Shown one piece after another: positions 45,430 to 56,029 of a stretch of DNA of 64,000 bases. The notes under the pieces were generated by a model. That model ran no database searches. It saw nothing but the letters and a program-made list of their open reading frames with translations, and was not told where the DNA came from. This DNA is from Malaya genurostris (taxonomy: Eukaryota > Arthropoda > Insecta > Diptera > Culicidae), in contig NC_080571.1 in the NCBI RefSeq assembly GCF_030247185.1, positions 88,035,025-88,099,024 on the forward strand, read 5' to 3'. Every line of letters begins with the position of its first letter. The first letter of the stretch is position 1. The position numbers and the translations under genes were made by a program.

Positions 45430-47164
45430 CAAGGGTGTGAAAATTTGACATTTTTTAAACTGTTGCCAAGCATAAGACAGTCACTGCCAACGATACGCGC
45501 AGCAGCTACGTTCAACAGTAGCCAACACGCAGTGACACGAGAGCTTGGCGCAATCATGAGAGCCACGACACACGACAGCAATATTGAGAGCAGTTAATTT
45601 TGTCGCACTCTCTCACAGTAGTCAAAGCCACAGCGTTCGCTTTGTGGTAGTGTATGTACATACTGGATAAGTAGCTGCTATGTTCATCTTCGGTCACGAG
45701 TTTCGAGAATGTCACGAGCTCAAAATGTCATGACATTTTCATAACTGGACTGTCATATCTGCTGTCACCGATCTGTGGCGATAAATTAAGTGCGAACCGC
45801 GTGGTTTTCATTACAGGTTTAATTTCAGTTTTGAAAAAATTCTATCACAAAGATGTTTCAAAAATATTACAACTATTTATTGAAATTTCATACACGAAGT
45901 ATCAGGAGCGTAGCTTTTGCTTTCTAGTATGACGTAAAGGCAAGAAATCTTACAGTAGAGACAATAGATTTTGCGCTCCTGTTACTTCTACAATTCTGGT
46001 TTTTGCTAAACAGGGTTCAATTGTTTGATCGAAAAATTGCATTGGGGTAAATCAACCTACTGGAAATAAATCAAAATCACCCGAACTGCAAACACAAGTT
46101 CTTGAAGTCGAAACATTTACTTTTTTAATAACTTTTTATTGGAATATGAGTTAAAATTAAATTATTAAGATTTAAATTGGGTGTTCAGCCACAAGCGGTG
46201 ACTTTTCAGCCTTATATACATGATTTGATTATTACCATGAAGACTTCCGCAATTCTGTGATTTTTGTGAAGGGAAAATTCTAAACCTACTTGTATTTTGT
46301 ATTGGGAAAAGGAACTCATATGCTAACTTACTAACTAATACAGAGAGCGAATCGATTCAATTGAAGATTGCATCGATTTTTGTCGGAATTTGCTTATAAT
46401 ATTATGTGATATTACATCTAATGGTTCTATATTTGTGAGTCTGTGTAACTCATTTGTACTAAACCAGGGAGGATGCTTCAAGATCATTTTCAGAATTTTA
46501 TTCTGAATCCTTTGAAGCGTTTTCTTCCTGGTGGAACAACAACTTGACCAAATTGGTAAAGCATGGCTGGTCTGAAAATTTGTTTATAAATTAATAATTT
46601 GTTTTTTAGACAGAGCTTAGAATTTCTGTTTATAAGAGGATATAAACATTTAATATATTTTTACACTTTGTCTGGATTCCTTCAATGTGGTCCTTGAAAG
46701 TCTTGAAAGTTTTTTTGTCATACGTTAAATCTAAGTATTTTGCAAAGCATTTACTTTGCTTTTCTCTCTGAACCGCTTCTTTCCAACGGTAGTGCAGAGA
46801 AACAAAACACGTAAGGATACAGAAAAAAACCCGTCTGCATTGTGAAGCAAGACGTTCTTTTGCATGTCCCCCTACACCTCCCGAGAATCGACATAAAACG
46901 GATTTCAAAGTTGAGCCTTGTCTGTCGAAAGTTGTTGAGTTTGGAAGGAGCTACTGTTTATTGTAACTGCCATTCTCAGATTGAAAAGAGTAGAACTGCT
47001 ATCGATGAGAGCAAACGGTAACTTTCACGAGAGAAAATATCATGAGACCTATGACATTTTCCATCTGCAACATTCACGGCGAAGTACAATCGGCGATTGC
47101 TGTCATTTGTGCGGTTTGACTGCCTGCTGTTTCGTGTCATTTGCTAGTACCGTTCACAACCCTG
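45430..47164. mobile_element. hAT-type element, non-autonomous, 8-bp TSD
   Basis: A 1735-bp element with ends CAAGGGTGTGAAAATT and (complement) CAGGGTTGTGAACGGT, flanked by perfect 8-bp duplications GTGTAAAC at 45422-45429 and 47165-47172. The CAGGG start and 8-bp duplication are hAT hallmarks. No hAT transposase code was recognised. Its middle was later hit by a Jockey-like LINE. Confidence 0.8.
46123..46747 (-). pseudogene. Jockey/Juan-like LINE 3' fragment, 9-bp TSD
   Basis: Minus-strand fragment flanked by CATTTACTT (46114-46122 and 46748-46756). It reads AKYLDLTYDKKTFKTFKDHI, GIQTKCKN, then after a break IWSSCCSTRKKTLQRIQNKI, LKMILKHPPWFSTNELHRLT and IEPLDVISHNIISKFRQKSM, ending LY and a stop, followed by a 3' UTR with AATAAA and a short A tail. 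This is the C-terminus of a Jockey-type reverse transcriptase. The 241-bp LINE end at 3893 is a second copy of its 3' portion. Confidence 0.82.
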
Positions 47165-47213
47165 GTGTAAACTACCAGCATCTTTTCAATTTGTACACAG
47201 TTATGTCAAGTTA

Positions 47214-47491
47214 GGGCAAGTTCAGAATTGTTCTAGTTCTAGATGCATAATTTATGTCAGTTTTAAAATTTAAATCTAGAAATTATAACAGAATAAACTG
47301 GCAGTCTCAGCAGCGTTTTATCTGTGTTTCAAATATATAAAAAATAGAACGGCAACGTATACCAGTTCTAAACTTGACAATAGAATTGTTCGAAAAAATA
47401 AAACTAAAACGGCTTGCTGGGGATGCGTTTGTTTTAGTTTCACTTATATTATAGACCACCCATATGAATCCTGCAGCTGCTGAGTTTGCTC
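47214..47491. mobile_element. TTA-flanked MITE, second copy
   Basis: A 278-bp copy of the 22837 MITE (GGGCAAGTTCAG ... CTGAGTTTGCTC) with TTA at 47211-47213 and 47492-47494. It sits in a family A copy at the TCAAGTTA position. Its right TTA is also the left edge of the next MITE. Confidence 0.72.
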
Positions 47492-47495
47492 TTAA

Positions 47496-47908
47496 GGTTT
47501 GAGGACAAAGGGTCGCGTGTTGAGTTTTAAATCGACCACGTGGCTCGCTCAATTTCCTTTGCGCATCGTATTTCTCTTGTACTCTCTCGTATATGAGCAA
47601 ACTGTACCGGGTTTCCAGCATACATTTTACTATTTTAATGAGAAGTTTTATCACATAAATCTATCGTATGGGTTGGACATTACATGGATTCCAATGAACA
47701 ATGAAAAAATATTCAACTTTCACAAAGATTGAATGCGATACAAAAAATGTGAAAATGAAACGTCTGTGTGTTTGGCAGCCTTGTCGAGCCAATTTTATAC
47801 AGTTTATTAATATACGAGAGAGTACAAGAGAAATACGATGCGCAAAGGGAATTGAGCAAGTCACGTGGTCGATTTAAAACTCAACACGCGACCCTCTGTC
47901 CTCAGACC
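47496..47908. mobile_element. TTAA MITE with about 100-bp TIRs
   Basis: A 413-bp element flanked by TTAA (47492-47495, 47909-47912). The terminal inverted repeats are over 100 bases long, beginning GGTYTGAGGACARAGGGTCG and including CACGTG and TACTCTCTCGTAT. No coding sequence. TTAA targets are typical of piggyBac-type transposases, but the end does not show the CCC start of classical piggyBac. A truncated relative is at 14762-15015. Confidence 0.85.
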
Positions 47909-47912
47909 TTAA

Positions 47913-48780
47913 GGGCTGAGACCAGTGTGTTTTAAAGGGCTATTTTCACGCTTCAAATTTTCTCAGAAACGGCGACGAATATAAAAAAACCCAACTGACA
48001 ATCTCTTAGAAAATTAGTTTAGATTAACGATTTATTAATTTTAGTTGGTTTAACGTAAAGCCGCCAGAACTAAGTTCAGGTTTTGCAATGACTGAGCGGA
48101 AACATATATTGGAGAAGCCAAATGAATGAAAAGCTAACAAAAAAGATGATTTATTGGAAAAAGATACGCTCAGAGACAGGACTCGAACCTGCGTTCTTAT
48201 GCATTCCGTGCATACGCGCTAACATTTCGCCACTCTGGATCGTGTTTTCGTCACTCTAAAACGCCAGTCAGGCATAGTAGAACGTACATCGAACATGGTC
48301 TACATCCTGACCGTCACCCGATCGATACCTTACGTCCAAACATCTTCTCTGTCCATCAAACACTAGTCTTCTCGCTTTATACCTATTGATCCGATCAAGC
48401 ATTGAGTAGGAGAGTGTATTTATAATCGCTTAATGGTGCCAGTCGCTGGCTGGACATTCACGAGAGAGCATAGAGAGAACTGTAATAGCCACGTGGTTTT
48501 ACGCGACCTACTACCTACACGCAAAGACATCATATGAACAAGATATCCAGCTCTTACATTTCCCGAACAAATCATTGACATCATTTTTTGCGAGCATGGC
48601 GCTCTCAGACGAGTCCGCATCCAATCTCGTACATAGAAGAAGGGGAGAGAAATGTCGAATTCGTTCGCGCCAAAATAGAAGCATACAATTGACATGATAT
48701 GTTCAATGTGATGTCGTGCGATGGCGTTGCTGAACTGAAGATTGATTTCGCTCCAAGCTGACAGGGTCTGCTACACGCTA
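47913..48780. other. No gene except a SINE; mixed DNA
   Basis: 47935-48010 is related to 14330-14420. 48250-48700 appears unique, with a 91-codon minus ORF lacking a known motif. Confidence 0.35.
48130..48247 (-). mobile_element. tRNA-derived SINE
   Basis: Minus strand: AGAGTGGCGAAATGTTAGCG (box A-like) and CGCAGGTTCGAGTCCTGTCT (box B), spaced as in a tRNA gene, then GAGCGTATCTTTTTCC. The body is short. The same post-box phrase GTCTCTG is found in the 41.1-kb SINE. Confidence 0.55.
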
Positions 48781-49587
48781 GATGGGTGCGTTTTCTTCAT
48801 CTTCTTCCGTACCACCACGTACCGATGCGCACCGATTTTGCATCATTTGGTATGACAGTTCGAAAGTTTTGATACTCATTGCCCTATAATTTTGGATCCG
48901 GAAGTCGGATCTAGATGAAATTGCAGTGTTTTGAAAAACACTGAGAGATCGAAATGAGTTCCGTTTTTGGAACTTTTCTTCACTACAACCGGTGCGTTCG
49001 GAAGCGGAATCCGGAAGTCGGATCGGGATCAACTTTTCGGAGACTATTCTAAGAATTTTGAGACCTTTCATTTACATCTTAGTTTGTAAAAATCGGTTAA
49101 GAAACTTCCGAGAAAATTGAATGCGCATTTTCTCATAGATTTGCACATGTTGCCTTGTAATTCCGGAACCGGAAGTCGGATCAAGATAAAATTCAGCGAT
49201 CTATGGGACCATAAGACCTTTCGTTTGAATCTAAGTTTGGAAATCGGTCACACCATTTCTGAGAAAAGTGAGTCAATTTTTTTTCATTTTTTTGGTGCAT
49301 ATCTCCCTGTAATTCCGGAACCAAAAGTCGGATCGGGATCAAATTCAATATAGATCTATGGGACCGTAAGACCTTTCATGTGAATTCGAGTTTGTGAAAA
49401 TCGGTTCAATAGTCTCCAAGAAAATCGAGTGACATTAAGGAGTGTATCGATAAGTAGTTAGCAACATTCAAACAGTTATTACTCTGAAATGGCTTAATAT
49501 TTTGCAACGTGTTTTGCGTTGACATGTTTGTTTACATGTCAATAACAGCTGCGCAATCGATTGGTTGCGGTACGGTTTATCGTTTCA

Positions 49588-50705
49588 ATGATGAGTCGAA
49601 TTGATCCGGAAACGCGAAAGAAAATTCTGCACACTTGGTGCTCAGAAAGTGGTGTCACGAACAACGAAATTGCAAAACAGGTGAAAGTGCTCTACAAAAG
49701 CAAAGCCTTGGTATTACATTCCTGTAGTGGAATTTGACCTTCTGTTTCAACAGACTTCGCAGCCGATTCAGAGTGTACAGAACCATTGCATGGCTAGTGC
49801 TACGATTCTACTGACACTACGAATGGTGCTCCACACCAGTGTCAAAAATATTATCGAGAAGTTCGGTAAGATCCTTTCCATGAAGGATTTGCCCCGATCC
49901 GGTAGGAAAACGTGTCCCAGCCAGCCCGGCCGGGACTTAAAAGTGGTGGAGTACATCAGGAAAAACCCAACACCAGCATCGGGATGATTCAACGGATCAA
50001 AGTTCAGAACTCCCTGAAAACGTACAAGAAACAGAAGGTGCCGAAAAAGTACCTGGTACAGCAAGTTCAGGCCAAAACAAGAGCGCGAAAACTGTATAAC
50101 CGGATTCTACAGAATAAAGACGGATGCATCCTGATCGACGACGAAACCTACGCCAAGGAAGACTCTCGAGCGCTGCCCGGACCGCAACATTACACGAAAT
50201 CGGTGTACCAGGACCTGGACGACGGTGACACCACGGTGGCGATGGAAAAGTTTGGGCAGAAGGTGTTGGTCTGGCAAGAAATTTGTACCTGTGGTTTGCG
50301 GTCGTCGGTTTTCTTCACGAAGGGCACAATTAACGCCAAGGTGTACGAGGAAGAATGTTTGAAGAAAAGAATGCTGCCACTGTACAGAAAGCATAAGGCT
50401 CCTATTCTCTTCTGGCCGGATTTGGCTTCAGCCCACTACGCCAACTCCGTTCTACAGTGGTTGTCAAGAAATAATGTACAATTCGTGGAAAAGGACATCA
50501 ACCGACCGAACTGCCTGAATCTTCGGCCAATTGAAAGGTATTGGGCAATTGTCAAGCGGCACTTTCGGAAGGAAGGTACAGTGTCCCAAAACATGCAGGA
50601 GTTAAAAAAAACTGGACAGCTTCCATCAGGAACGTCACAAAAGTAACTGTGCAGAATTTAATGAAGAATGTCAAGTCCAAAGTGCCAGCGTTTCACAGAA
50701 ACTAG
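49588..50705 (+). pseudogene. DD37E transposase, interrupted
   Basis: Starts MMSRIDPETRKKILHTWCSE, GVTNNEIAKQVKVL; a SINE fragment (49697-49825) interrupts it; then TSVKNIIEKFGKILSMKDLP. After a frame change come LKTYKKQKVPKKYL, ILIDDETYAKEDSRALPGPQ (first Asp), GQKVLVWQEICTCGL, LFWPDLASAHYANSVLQWLS (second Asp) and NCLNLRPIERYWAIVKRHFR (Glu). Exactly 37 residues separate the second Asp from the Glu, which fits DD37E. A further shift near 50610 leads to NWTASIRNVTKV and a stop at 50703. About 20 codons of the second helix-turn-helix appear deleted. Not functional. Confidence 0.88.
49697..49825 (-). mobile_element. SINE fragment inside DD37E transposase
   Basis: Flanked by GTGCTCTACA (49687-49696) and GTGCTCCACA (49826-49835). 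It matches the 3' region of the SINEs at 51105 and 51965: minus strand has GAATGTAATACCAAGGCTTT at its end, and the + strand shows TTTCAACAGACTTCGCAGCC. The tRNA-like head is truncated. Confidence 0.7.
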
Positions 50706-51104
50706 GATTTTCTTCAATATAATCAGTGAAATGCATAAAAATGTAATTTTTCGACAATATATCTAAAACTGATGTCAAAATATGTTTTATTGGCTATTTT
50801 ATTCAATAATCAATGTTGCTAACTACTTTTCGATACATTCCTTATTTGTCATATACATACACATACTCACATACACATACTGACACACACACATACTCAC
50901 TCACTTCACGTTGAAGAACAATATAAAATTTTCAACACCTTTGCCCTGTAACTCTGGAACCGAAAATTGGATCCAAACTCAATCTCGTTGCAGTCTATGA
51001 GACTAAATGAGCTTTCATTTGATTCTGAACTTATGAAAATCGGTTTAACTGTCCCTCAGAAATCGGGTTAAGTTCCGTCAATTTTGGAGGTTTTCATCAG
51101 TATT

Positions 51105-51362
51105 TCTAAAAAGCAAGGTCTTGGCATTACATTTCTTTTGTGGATTCTAGCCTTTCTGTTTCAACAGAAGTCGCAGCCGATTCTTAGCTTACAGAATCAT
51201 TGCATGGCTAGTACTACGATCCTACTGACGCTAAGAATCCTTCCAGATCGAGGCTCGAACATACGACAACTGGCTTGTGCGACCAGCGTCCTATACATAG
51301 ACCCGCCAACCCCGACCACTATATCTGTTACTTTTGGAACCGCAACCCGGGAGCTAAATGAG
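51105..51362 (-). mobile_element. tRNA-headed SINE, longest copy
   Basis: Minus strand reads GGGTTGGCGGGTCTATGTAT, AAGCCAGTTGTCGTATGTTC GAGCCTCGATC (box B-like GTTCGAGCC), then GCCATGCAATGATTCTGTAA and the 3' end AATGTAATGCCAAGACC. Two related copies are at 49697 and 51965. The shared 3' end is probably recognised by a partner LINE. Confidence 0.65.
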
Positions 51363-51964
51363 TTTGTTTAGCATCAACTAACACGATCTACAAATATGTA
51401 GACGCTACACTTCTGCTTACATGGCTTATAAAAAGTATACTTGATCAATCCACCTCGCTCGCTGCACTCCTCTTCTTCTTGTCCCAGTCGGTCCCAGATT
51501 CGAGAACCATTTTCACTGGACTGTCGTACGACATTCTAATGGCATATCCAGCCCATAGTAGCCGACCAATTTTGTGTTAGCTGTTTGTACGATGGGTGAA
51601 TTTCCAAGCAGTTGATTTCCATACGCCGTCTCTACTTTTCGTTTCCCACCTGCACTCAGCGAAAGATGACCCACAGCATCTTAGAAAAAATAGTGTACAT
51701 ATTTTAATTTTTTTGCACTAATCATTCTGTAATTCCGGGTTCATAAATTTTTTTTCAGTTTCTAGGCTGATTCCTTGTTTCTGGTTCAGGATTTACCAGA
51801 AGTAGTGGCCAAAAACTTAATAACAGAACTAATTTAATTTTCTTATATACGACTAAAATGGAAAGTCATTTGGTCTTATGAGAAAGTGTACATGTCTAAA
51901 ATTTCAAACCGTCACCGACGCAAAGATTCATCTTAATTTAACTTATAACTTGAAAAATCCAAAA

Positions 51965-52135
51965 AAAAAAAACAAAGTCTTGGCATTACATTATTTTTGT
52001 GGAAATCGACCTTTCGGTCTCAACAGATTTTGCAGCCGACTCATAGCGTTCGTAATCATTGCAGGCTAGTCTTACGGTCCTGCTGGCACTAAGAATCCTT
52101 TCAGGTCATGGCTCAAACATACGACAACTATTTTT
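51965..52135 (-). mobile_element. tRNA-headed SINE, third copy
   Basis: Matches 51105-51270 in order: AAGTCTTGGCATTACAT, AACAGATTTTGCAGCCGA, AATCATTGCAGGCTAGTC, AAGAATCC, CTCAAACATACGACAAC. It ends before the outer head region. Confidence 0.65.
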
Positions 52136-52149
52136 TAAAACGAGAGTAA

Positions 52150-52400
52150 TATGAGAAAGATATCATTACACCACTATGTGGATAAAAACAGGTTTTGTTT
52201 AAACAGAGTTCATCACTATTCTTTTGTTGCATCATCGCTTTATATGACGGCCGAGAATCTTGAATACTTATCGCTAAGTAATTCTAGAACCGAAAGTCAG
52301 ATCCACATGAAATAAAAAAACTCGGCCCTCCGAGCTCCGGTTCAAAATTCGGGTTTCACAGTGATTGCATAGCCTTACTCTATGAGAATGGCCAAACGTG
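52150..52400 (+). repeat. Family A fragments
   Basis: A family end GAAAGATATCATTACACCAC at 52156 and, at 52322-52395, the opposite terminus (CTCGGCCCTCCGAGCTCC, then TTTCACAGTGATTGCATAGC). These are two partial copies back to back. Confidence 0.5.
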
Positions 52401-52966
52401 ATGTTGACAATAATCTTACAAAATTTCCCTTATTGTAAGTAAAACAACTGTAGCAATTAATCGAACATGAGAAAAGTTACGAAAAATCATATGGGTGAAA
52501 CGAAATGTTTTCCTGATCAGCATAGTATTTTAATTCACCTAGTGGTGTAATGATACCTTTTTCATATTATTTATATTTTCAAAAATATCACTAGAGAATT
52601 CTGCACAAACCCTTATTTTTAAATTGAATGATATGAAAAAAATTCTTTGGGTATAAACTAACATAACCTTTTCAAGTTGTTAACAGTTATGTCAAATCAA
52701 TTAAAATTTTTGACGGTTTGAAATTTTAAACGCACTTTACCCTATAGTTCCGGAGCCGAAAGTCGGACCGGGATTAAATTCAACAGCAACCAATGGGACT
52801 TTAAGATAAGTTTGTGAAAATTGGTTATGCCATCGCTTAGAAAAATGAGTTAGTTCTGTTTTGGAGTTTTTGACCACCATTTCCGATACTTCCGGAACTG
52901 GGAACCGGGTTATAAGTCGATTTGTTTAGAAAATAACTAATATAGCTTACAAATTGAAACAGTTTT

Positions 52967-54456
52967 TTTTTTTATTCAACAATATAATATATTTTTAGGC
53001 ACACTGCTTAAGCTCTAAGATGCCAAGGGTATTTTCTAATCTTAATTAACGACTAACTTAAAACTAGAATAGTATCATTAGATTATGTCGTCTTAGATTT
53101 TTTAGAATCCATTGTATGTTGCATGGGTCTTCCAGATGGCGCTATCTATGGCCGATTCCTTTCGGTTCGTGTGGGTCCGCGGGAAACACCCCCAGGCTAC
53201 GAAGGCCCGGCGGGTGGCCCGCATGCTGGTCATCGACTGGAGCGTAGAACCGTAGACGGTGATGGTGATGTTACGGAAGAGAATGAAAAAAAAAAAGTAA
53301 ATATTGTGGAAACCGAGGTAAATAGGGGGTATGGAAACAAAATGTCTGAAAACTACAAAGATCTAATTAGTTGCCATCGAGATGGTGAAGAGACGGAGAA
53401 AGGGGGAACGAATAGTTAGTGACAAAAAAAAAAAAGATCTTGTTAGTTCCAATGAAGATGGTGGACAGGGACGGGGATCGAGAGAATCGGGCGGATATTA
53501 GTGTCGAACCTGTAGGTGGAGATTATACTTTCTGAGCGAGGTATATCAGATTACACTTGGATATTAATGTGTTTAAGGTACTGATATATGAGAAACATAT
53601 ATGAACTATCCCGACTCGCCATCACATCTCGGACCGGAACCTCAGGTGGTCTACCTCGGGCCCTAAGGGATTCCAGTAGCTTCGACCTGGCGTCGCGATA
53701 CTCTACGCACGACCACACGACATGCTCGATGTCCTGATAACCCTCGCCACAGGTGCAGAGACCGCTCTCCGTGAGCCCAATACGCCGGAGATGTGCGTTG
53801 AATGTGTAGTGGTTTGACATGAGTCGAGACATCACACGAATGAAATCGCGACTCACGTTCATCCCCCTGAACCAAGGTTTCGTCGATATTTTGGGAACAA
53901 TGGAGTATAGCCATCTTCCCAGTTCGTCATTGCTCCATGAAGTTTGCCAACTTTCGAGTGTCCTCTGACGAGAAATGCTAAAAAATTCATTGAAGCAGAT
54001 TGGTCTTTCATAAATTTCACCTTCTAATGCACCCACCTTAGCCAATGAGTCTGCCTTTTCATTTCCCGGAATGGAACAATGCGAAGGGACCCAGACTAAG
54101 GATATTAAATAAGACCGACCAGATAAAGTTCTCAAGTGTTCCCGTATTTTCCCCAGAAAATATGGGGGATACTTTCCTGGCTTCATTGAACGGAGAGCTT
54201 CTATTGAACTTAAACTATCCGTGACAATGAAGTAATGGTCTTTGGGTAAATTTTCAATGATCTCAAGAGTATACTGAATAGCAGCTAATTCTGCGACGTA
54301 GACTGAAGCCGGATCACTGAGTTTGTACGAAGCGGTGATGTTTTTATTGAAGATACCAAAGCCTGTGGATCCGTTGAGATTTGACCCATCAGAGTAAAAC
54401 ATCCTTTCACAGTCAACTGCTCTGAATTTATAATAAAAAATATTAGGGATCACTTG
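52967..54456 (-). mobile_element. I-clade LINE, 5'-truncated, 15-bp TSD
   Basis: Flanked by AATTGAAACAGTTTT at 52952-52966 and 54457-54471, with a T run at the left (3' end). 1490 bases: the RNase H end of ORF2 plus an unusually long 3' UTR of about 580 bases (52970-53550) that includes GC-rich and A-rich stretches. A + strand ORF at 53123-53419 lies antisense in this UTR and is not regarded as a gene. Confidence 0.9.
53551..54453 (-). CDS. LINE ORF2 C-terminus: RNase H domain, uninterrupted
   Basis: A 300-residue open frame without stops. RNase H motifs: MFYSDGSNLNGSTGFGIF (first Asp), YVAELAAIQYTLEII (Glu), IVTDSLSSIEALRS (Asp) and VPSHCSIPGNEKADSLAKVG (His and last Asp). The C-terminal CTCGEGYQDIEHVVWSC is the same Cys/His segment as in the 10.6-kb LINE, and the two proteins match along their length. 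The reverse transcriptase and endonuclease are missing because the copy is 5'-truncated, so it is not expected to be expressed or to act on its own. The lack of lesions indicates a young insertion. Confidence 0.88.
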   Translation of the reverse strand: MIPNIFYYKFRAVDCERMFYSDGSNLNGSTGFGIFNKNITASYKLSDPASVYVAELAAIQYTLEIIENLPKDHYFIVTDSLSSIEALRSMKPGKYPPYFLGKIREHLRTLSGRSYLISLVWVPSHCSIPGNEKADSLAKVGALEGEIYERPICFNEFFSISRQRTLESWQTSWSNDELGRWLYSIVPKISTKPWFRGMNVSRDFIRVMSRLMSNHYTFNAHLRRIGLTESGLCTCGEGYQDIEHVVWSCVEYRDARSKLLESLRARGRPPEVPVRDVMASRDSSYMFLIYQYLKHINIQV

Positions 54457-55056
54457 AATTGAAACAGTTTTAAGTTATGTCTAGAAGAGTTTGACCTATT
54501 TTTGCATCGTCGCTCTAAATGACGGCGTGCAATTTCAAACACCCTTTACCCTAAAATTCCGGCACCGGAAGTCGGATCCGGATGAAATTCAATAGCAACC
54601 TAGGTGGCAAATATAGTTTTTGGAACGATTGCTGAATTTACTCATTGAATAAAAGTTATTTTTCAGCACTTTTGTATCTCTGGAACCGGATTTCGGATAC
54701 GGATAAAACTTAATTGAGACCTTTCATAGGGCTTTTCACTTCAATTTTATGTTGAACATCGTTCCAACCATCTCCAAGAAAAATGTGTGACATTATTTAA
54801 CACATACTCGCAGATATTGCTCAACTCAATTGACTGAGTCGAATGCTTTATGACACTTGATCTTTCGGATCAATTTTCGCTAAACAGGTTTTCAAATGAT
54901 TACAATTAGTCGTCGTCAAGTTCGGACGTGTTTCTCATTCGCTCCCAGTTCCGTGCGCGAAATTTTTTTATTTCTTGTTTATTTTAACTGTTTTTTGTTT
55001 GTGTAATCAGTATCAGTTGCGAAATTTGTGCATTGGATACCTCCGTCGACACAATC

Positions 55057-55640
55057 ATGTGGACTTGCGTTGGCTGCCGTTGACTGGTGTTACCATTCAG
55101 CGCCGTTTTTTCAGCAGACCTTAATTCTTATGTGCTGCCATGTTGCGAGGTATGTCAAGAATTACTACAAGTAAAGATGCATTATAGCAGCCTTGTTGGG
55201 CAACAAAAACTGCTGGAGAAGCAACTTCAGGCCAAGAACGGAAGTGCTGCAGGCGATTGACGGACTAGAAGTTTTGCTGACTACCATAAAAACTTAGTGC
55301 TGACTACCATAACTGATCGCACTTAGTAAAAATAGCAGTTGGTCGGGAAGCGTGACAAGCATTAAAAATCACATGACAGCACTGCTAGATACAGCTTTAA
55401 AATCGACAAAGGAAAGTGTGTTCTCGACACTGCAAACCGTGACGTCAGATTTTTCTACAAATCTGCGAGACTTGAGTAACGAAATAAGTCAACTCAGCCA
55501 GCTATCACTTGACACAGGGACCTGTTTATCTAACAATCATAATTCTACGCTCGAGTTGGACATTCTAGAGGAGTTGAAGTCTTTATCAACAAATATATTC
55601 CAGACGCTGAAAATGATAGCATTTTACTTTCTCTTGTAGG
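55057..55640 (+). pseudogene. LINE ORF1 relic with PHD-like zinc finger and coiled coil
   Basis: Starts MWTCVGCR, then after a stop SADLNSYVLPCCEVCQELLQ, which together give C-x2-C ... CC-x2-C spacing like the PHD finger of some insect LINE ORF1 proteins. Next come VGQQKLLEKQLQAKNGS and, at 55352-55639, NHMTALLDTALKSTKESVFS and LRDLSNEISQLSQLSLDTGT, a heptad-rich coiled coil. ORF1 proteins bind the LINE RNA. Broken by at least two stops. Confidence 0.6.
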
Positions 55641-56029
55641 GGAAGTTTGAAACACTTAATTACTTCAATTTTCTTTGCGTTTCGCCTTCGGCTCGTCAGT
55701 GATTGAAGCAGTTCAAATTGAACTGCCATCTCGTGCCTAGCAGTTCAACTTAAACCGCTAAGCAGACGCAAAGCTTACACAACTTATGTAACGCTTTTGG
55801 ATATTACACAGAAGTGCAATATCCTTTCTGACGTCTCGGGCGTAAACGAATGACGACTGGCTACTGGTCGCCGCAGAGATTTGAACATTTGGGGTTTTTT
55901 GTTTTTACTTCATTGTTCGACAAAATATCCGGTTTAGGCCTTAATCAAATTAATCATGTAAAAAATCAGAAAACTGTTTTTTAGATTTTTTATTTACTAA
56001 TATTCATTATGATTTCTGCGTAATAGAAT

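Larger units (their letters stand above)
45291..47213 (-). repeat. Family A minus copy split by a hAT-type element
   Basis: The left part (45299-45429: CACCTAGTGGTGTAATGATG ... CTTTGGTGTAAAC) and the right part (47165-47213: GTGTAAACTACCAGCATC ... ACAGTTATGTCAAGTTA) join to the layout seen uninterrupted at 7605-7770 and 52535-52690. Confidence 0.75.
49438..50842 (+). mobile_element. DD37E (ITmD37E-like) transposon, complete ends
   Basis: A 1405-bp element with terminal repeats AGGARTGTATCGAWAAGTAG (then TTAGCAACATT) at both ends and TA on each side (49436-49437, 50843-50844). Its transposase is damaged and holds a SINE fragment. A solo 42-base end of the same family is at 61550-61591. Confidence 0.9.
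48780..50935 (-). repeat. Family A minus copy split by DD37E element
   Basis: 48780-49437 contains four modules with (G)GAAGTCGGATC at 48900, 49013, 49171 and 49322. The right part (50843-50935: TATTTGTCATATACATACAC) continues the family A order GACATTATTTGTCACATAC seen uninterrupted at 6829. The DD37E insertion lies exactly at the TA. Confidence 0.75.
52526..54900 (-). repeat. Family A minus copy split by an I-clade LINE
   Basis: Left part starts TTCACCTAGTGGTGTAATGA and includes TTTGGGTATAAACTAACATA; the right part resumes at 54472 with modules CCGGAAGTCGGATCCGGATG (54567) and ends at about 54890 with CAGGTTTTCAAATGATTACA. The LINE lies at an AATTGAAACAGTTTT target between them. Confidence 0.75.

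Noticed and set aside
53123..53419. 98-codon + strand ORF
   Set aside because: Lies antisense in the 3' UTR of the I-clade LINE and has no recognised motif.
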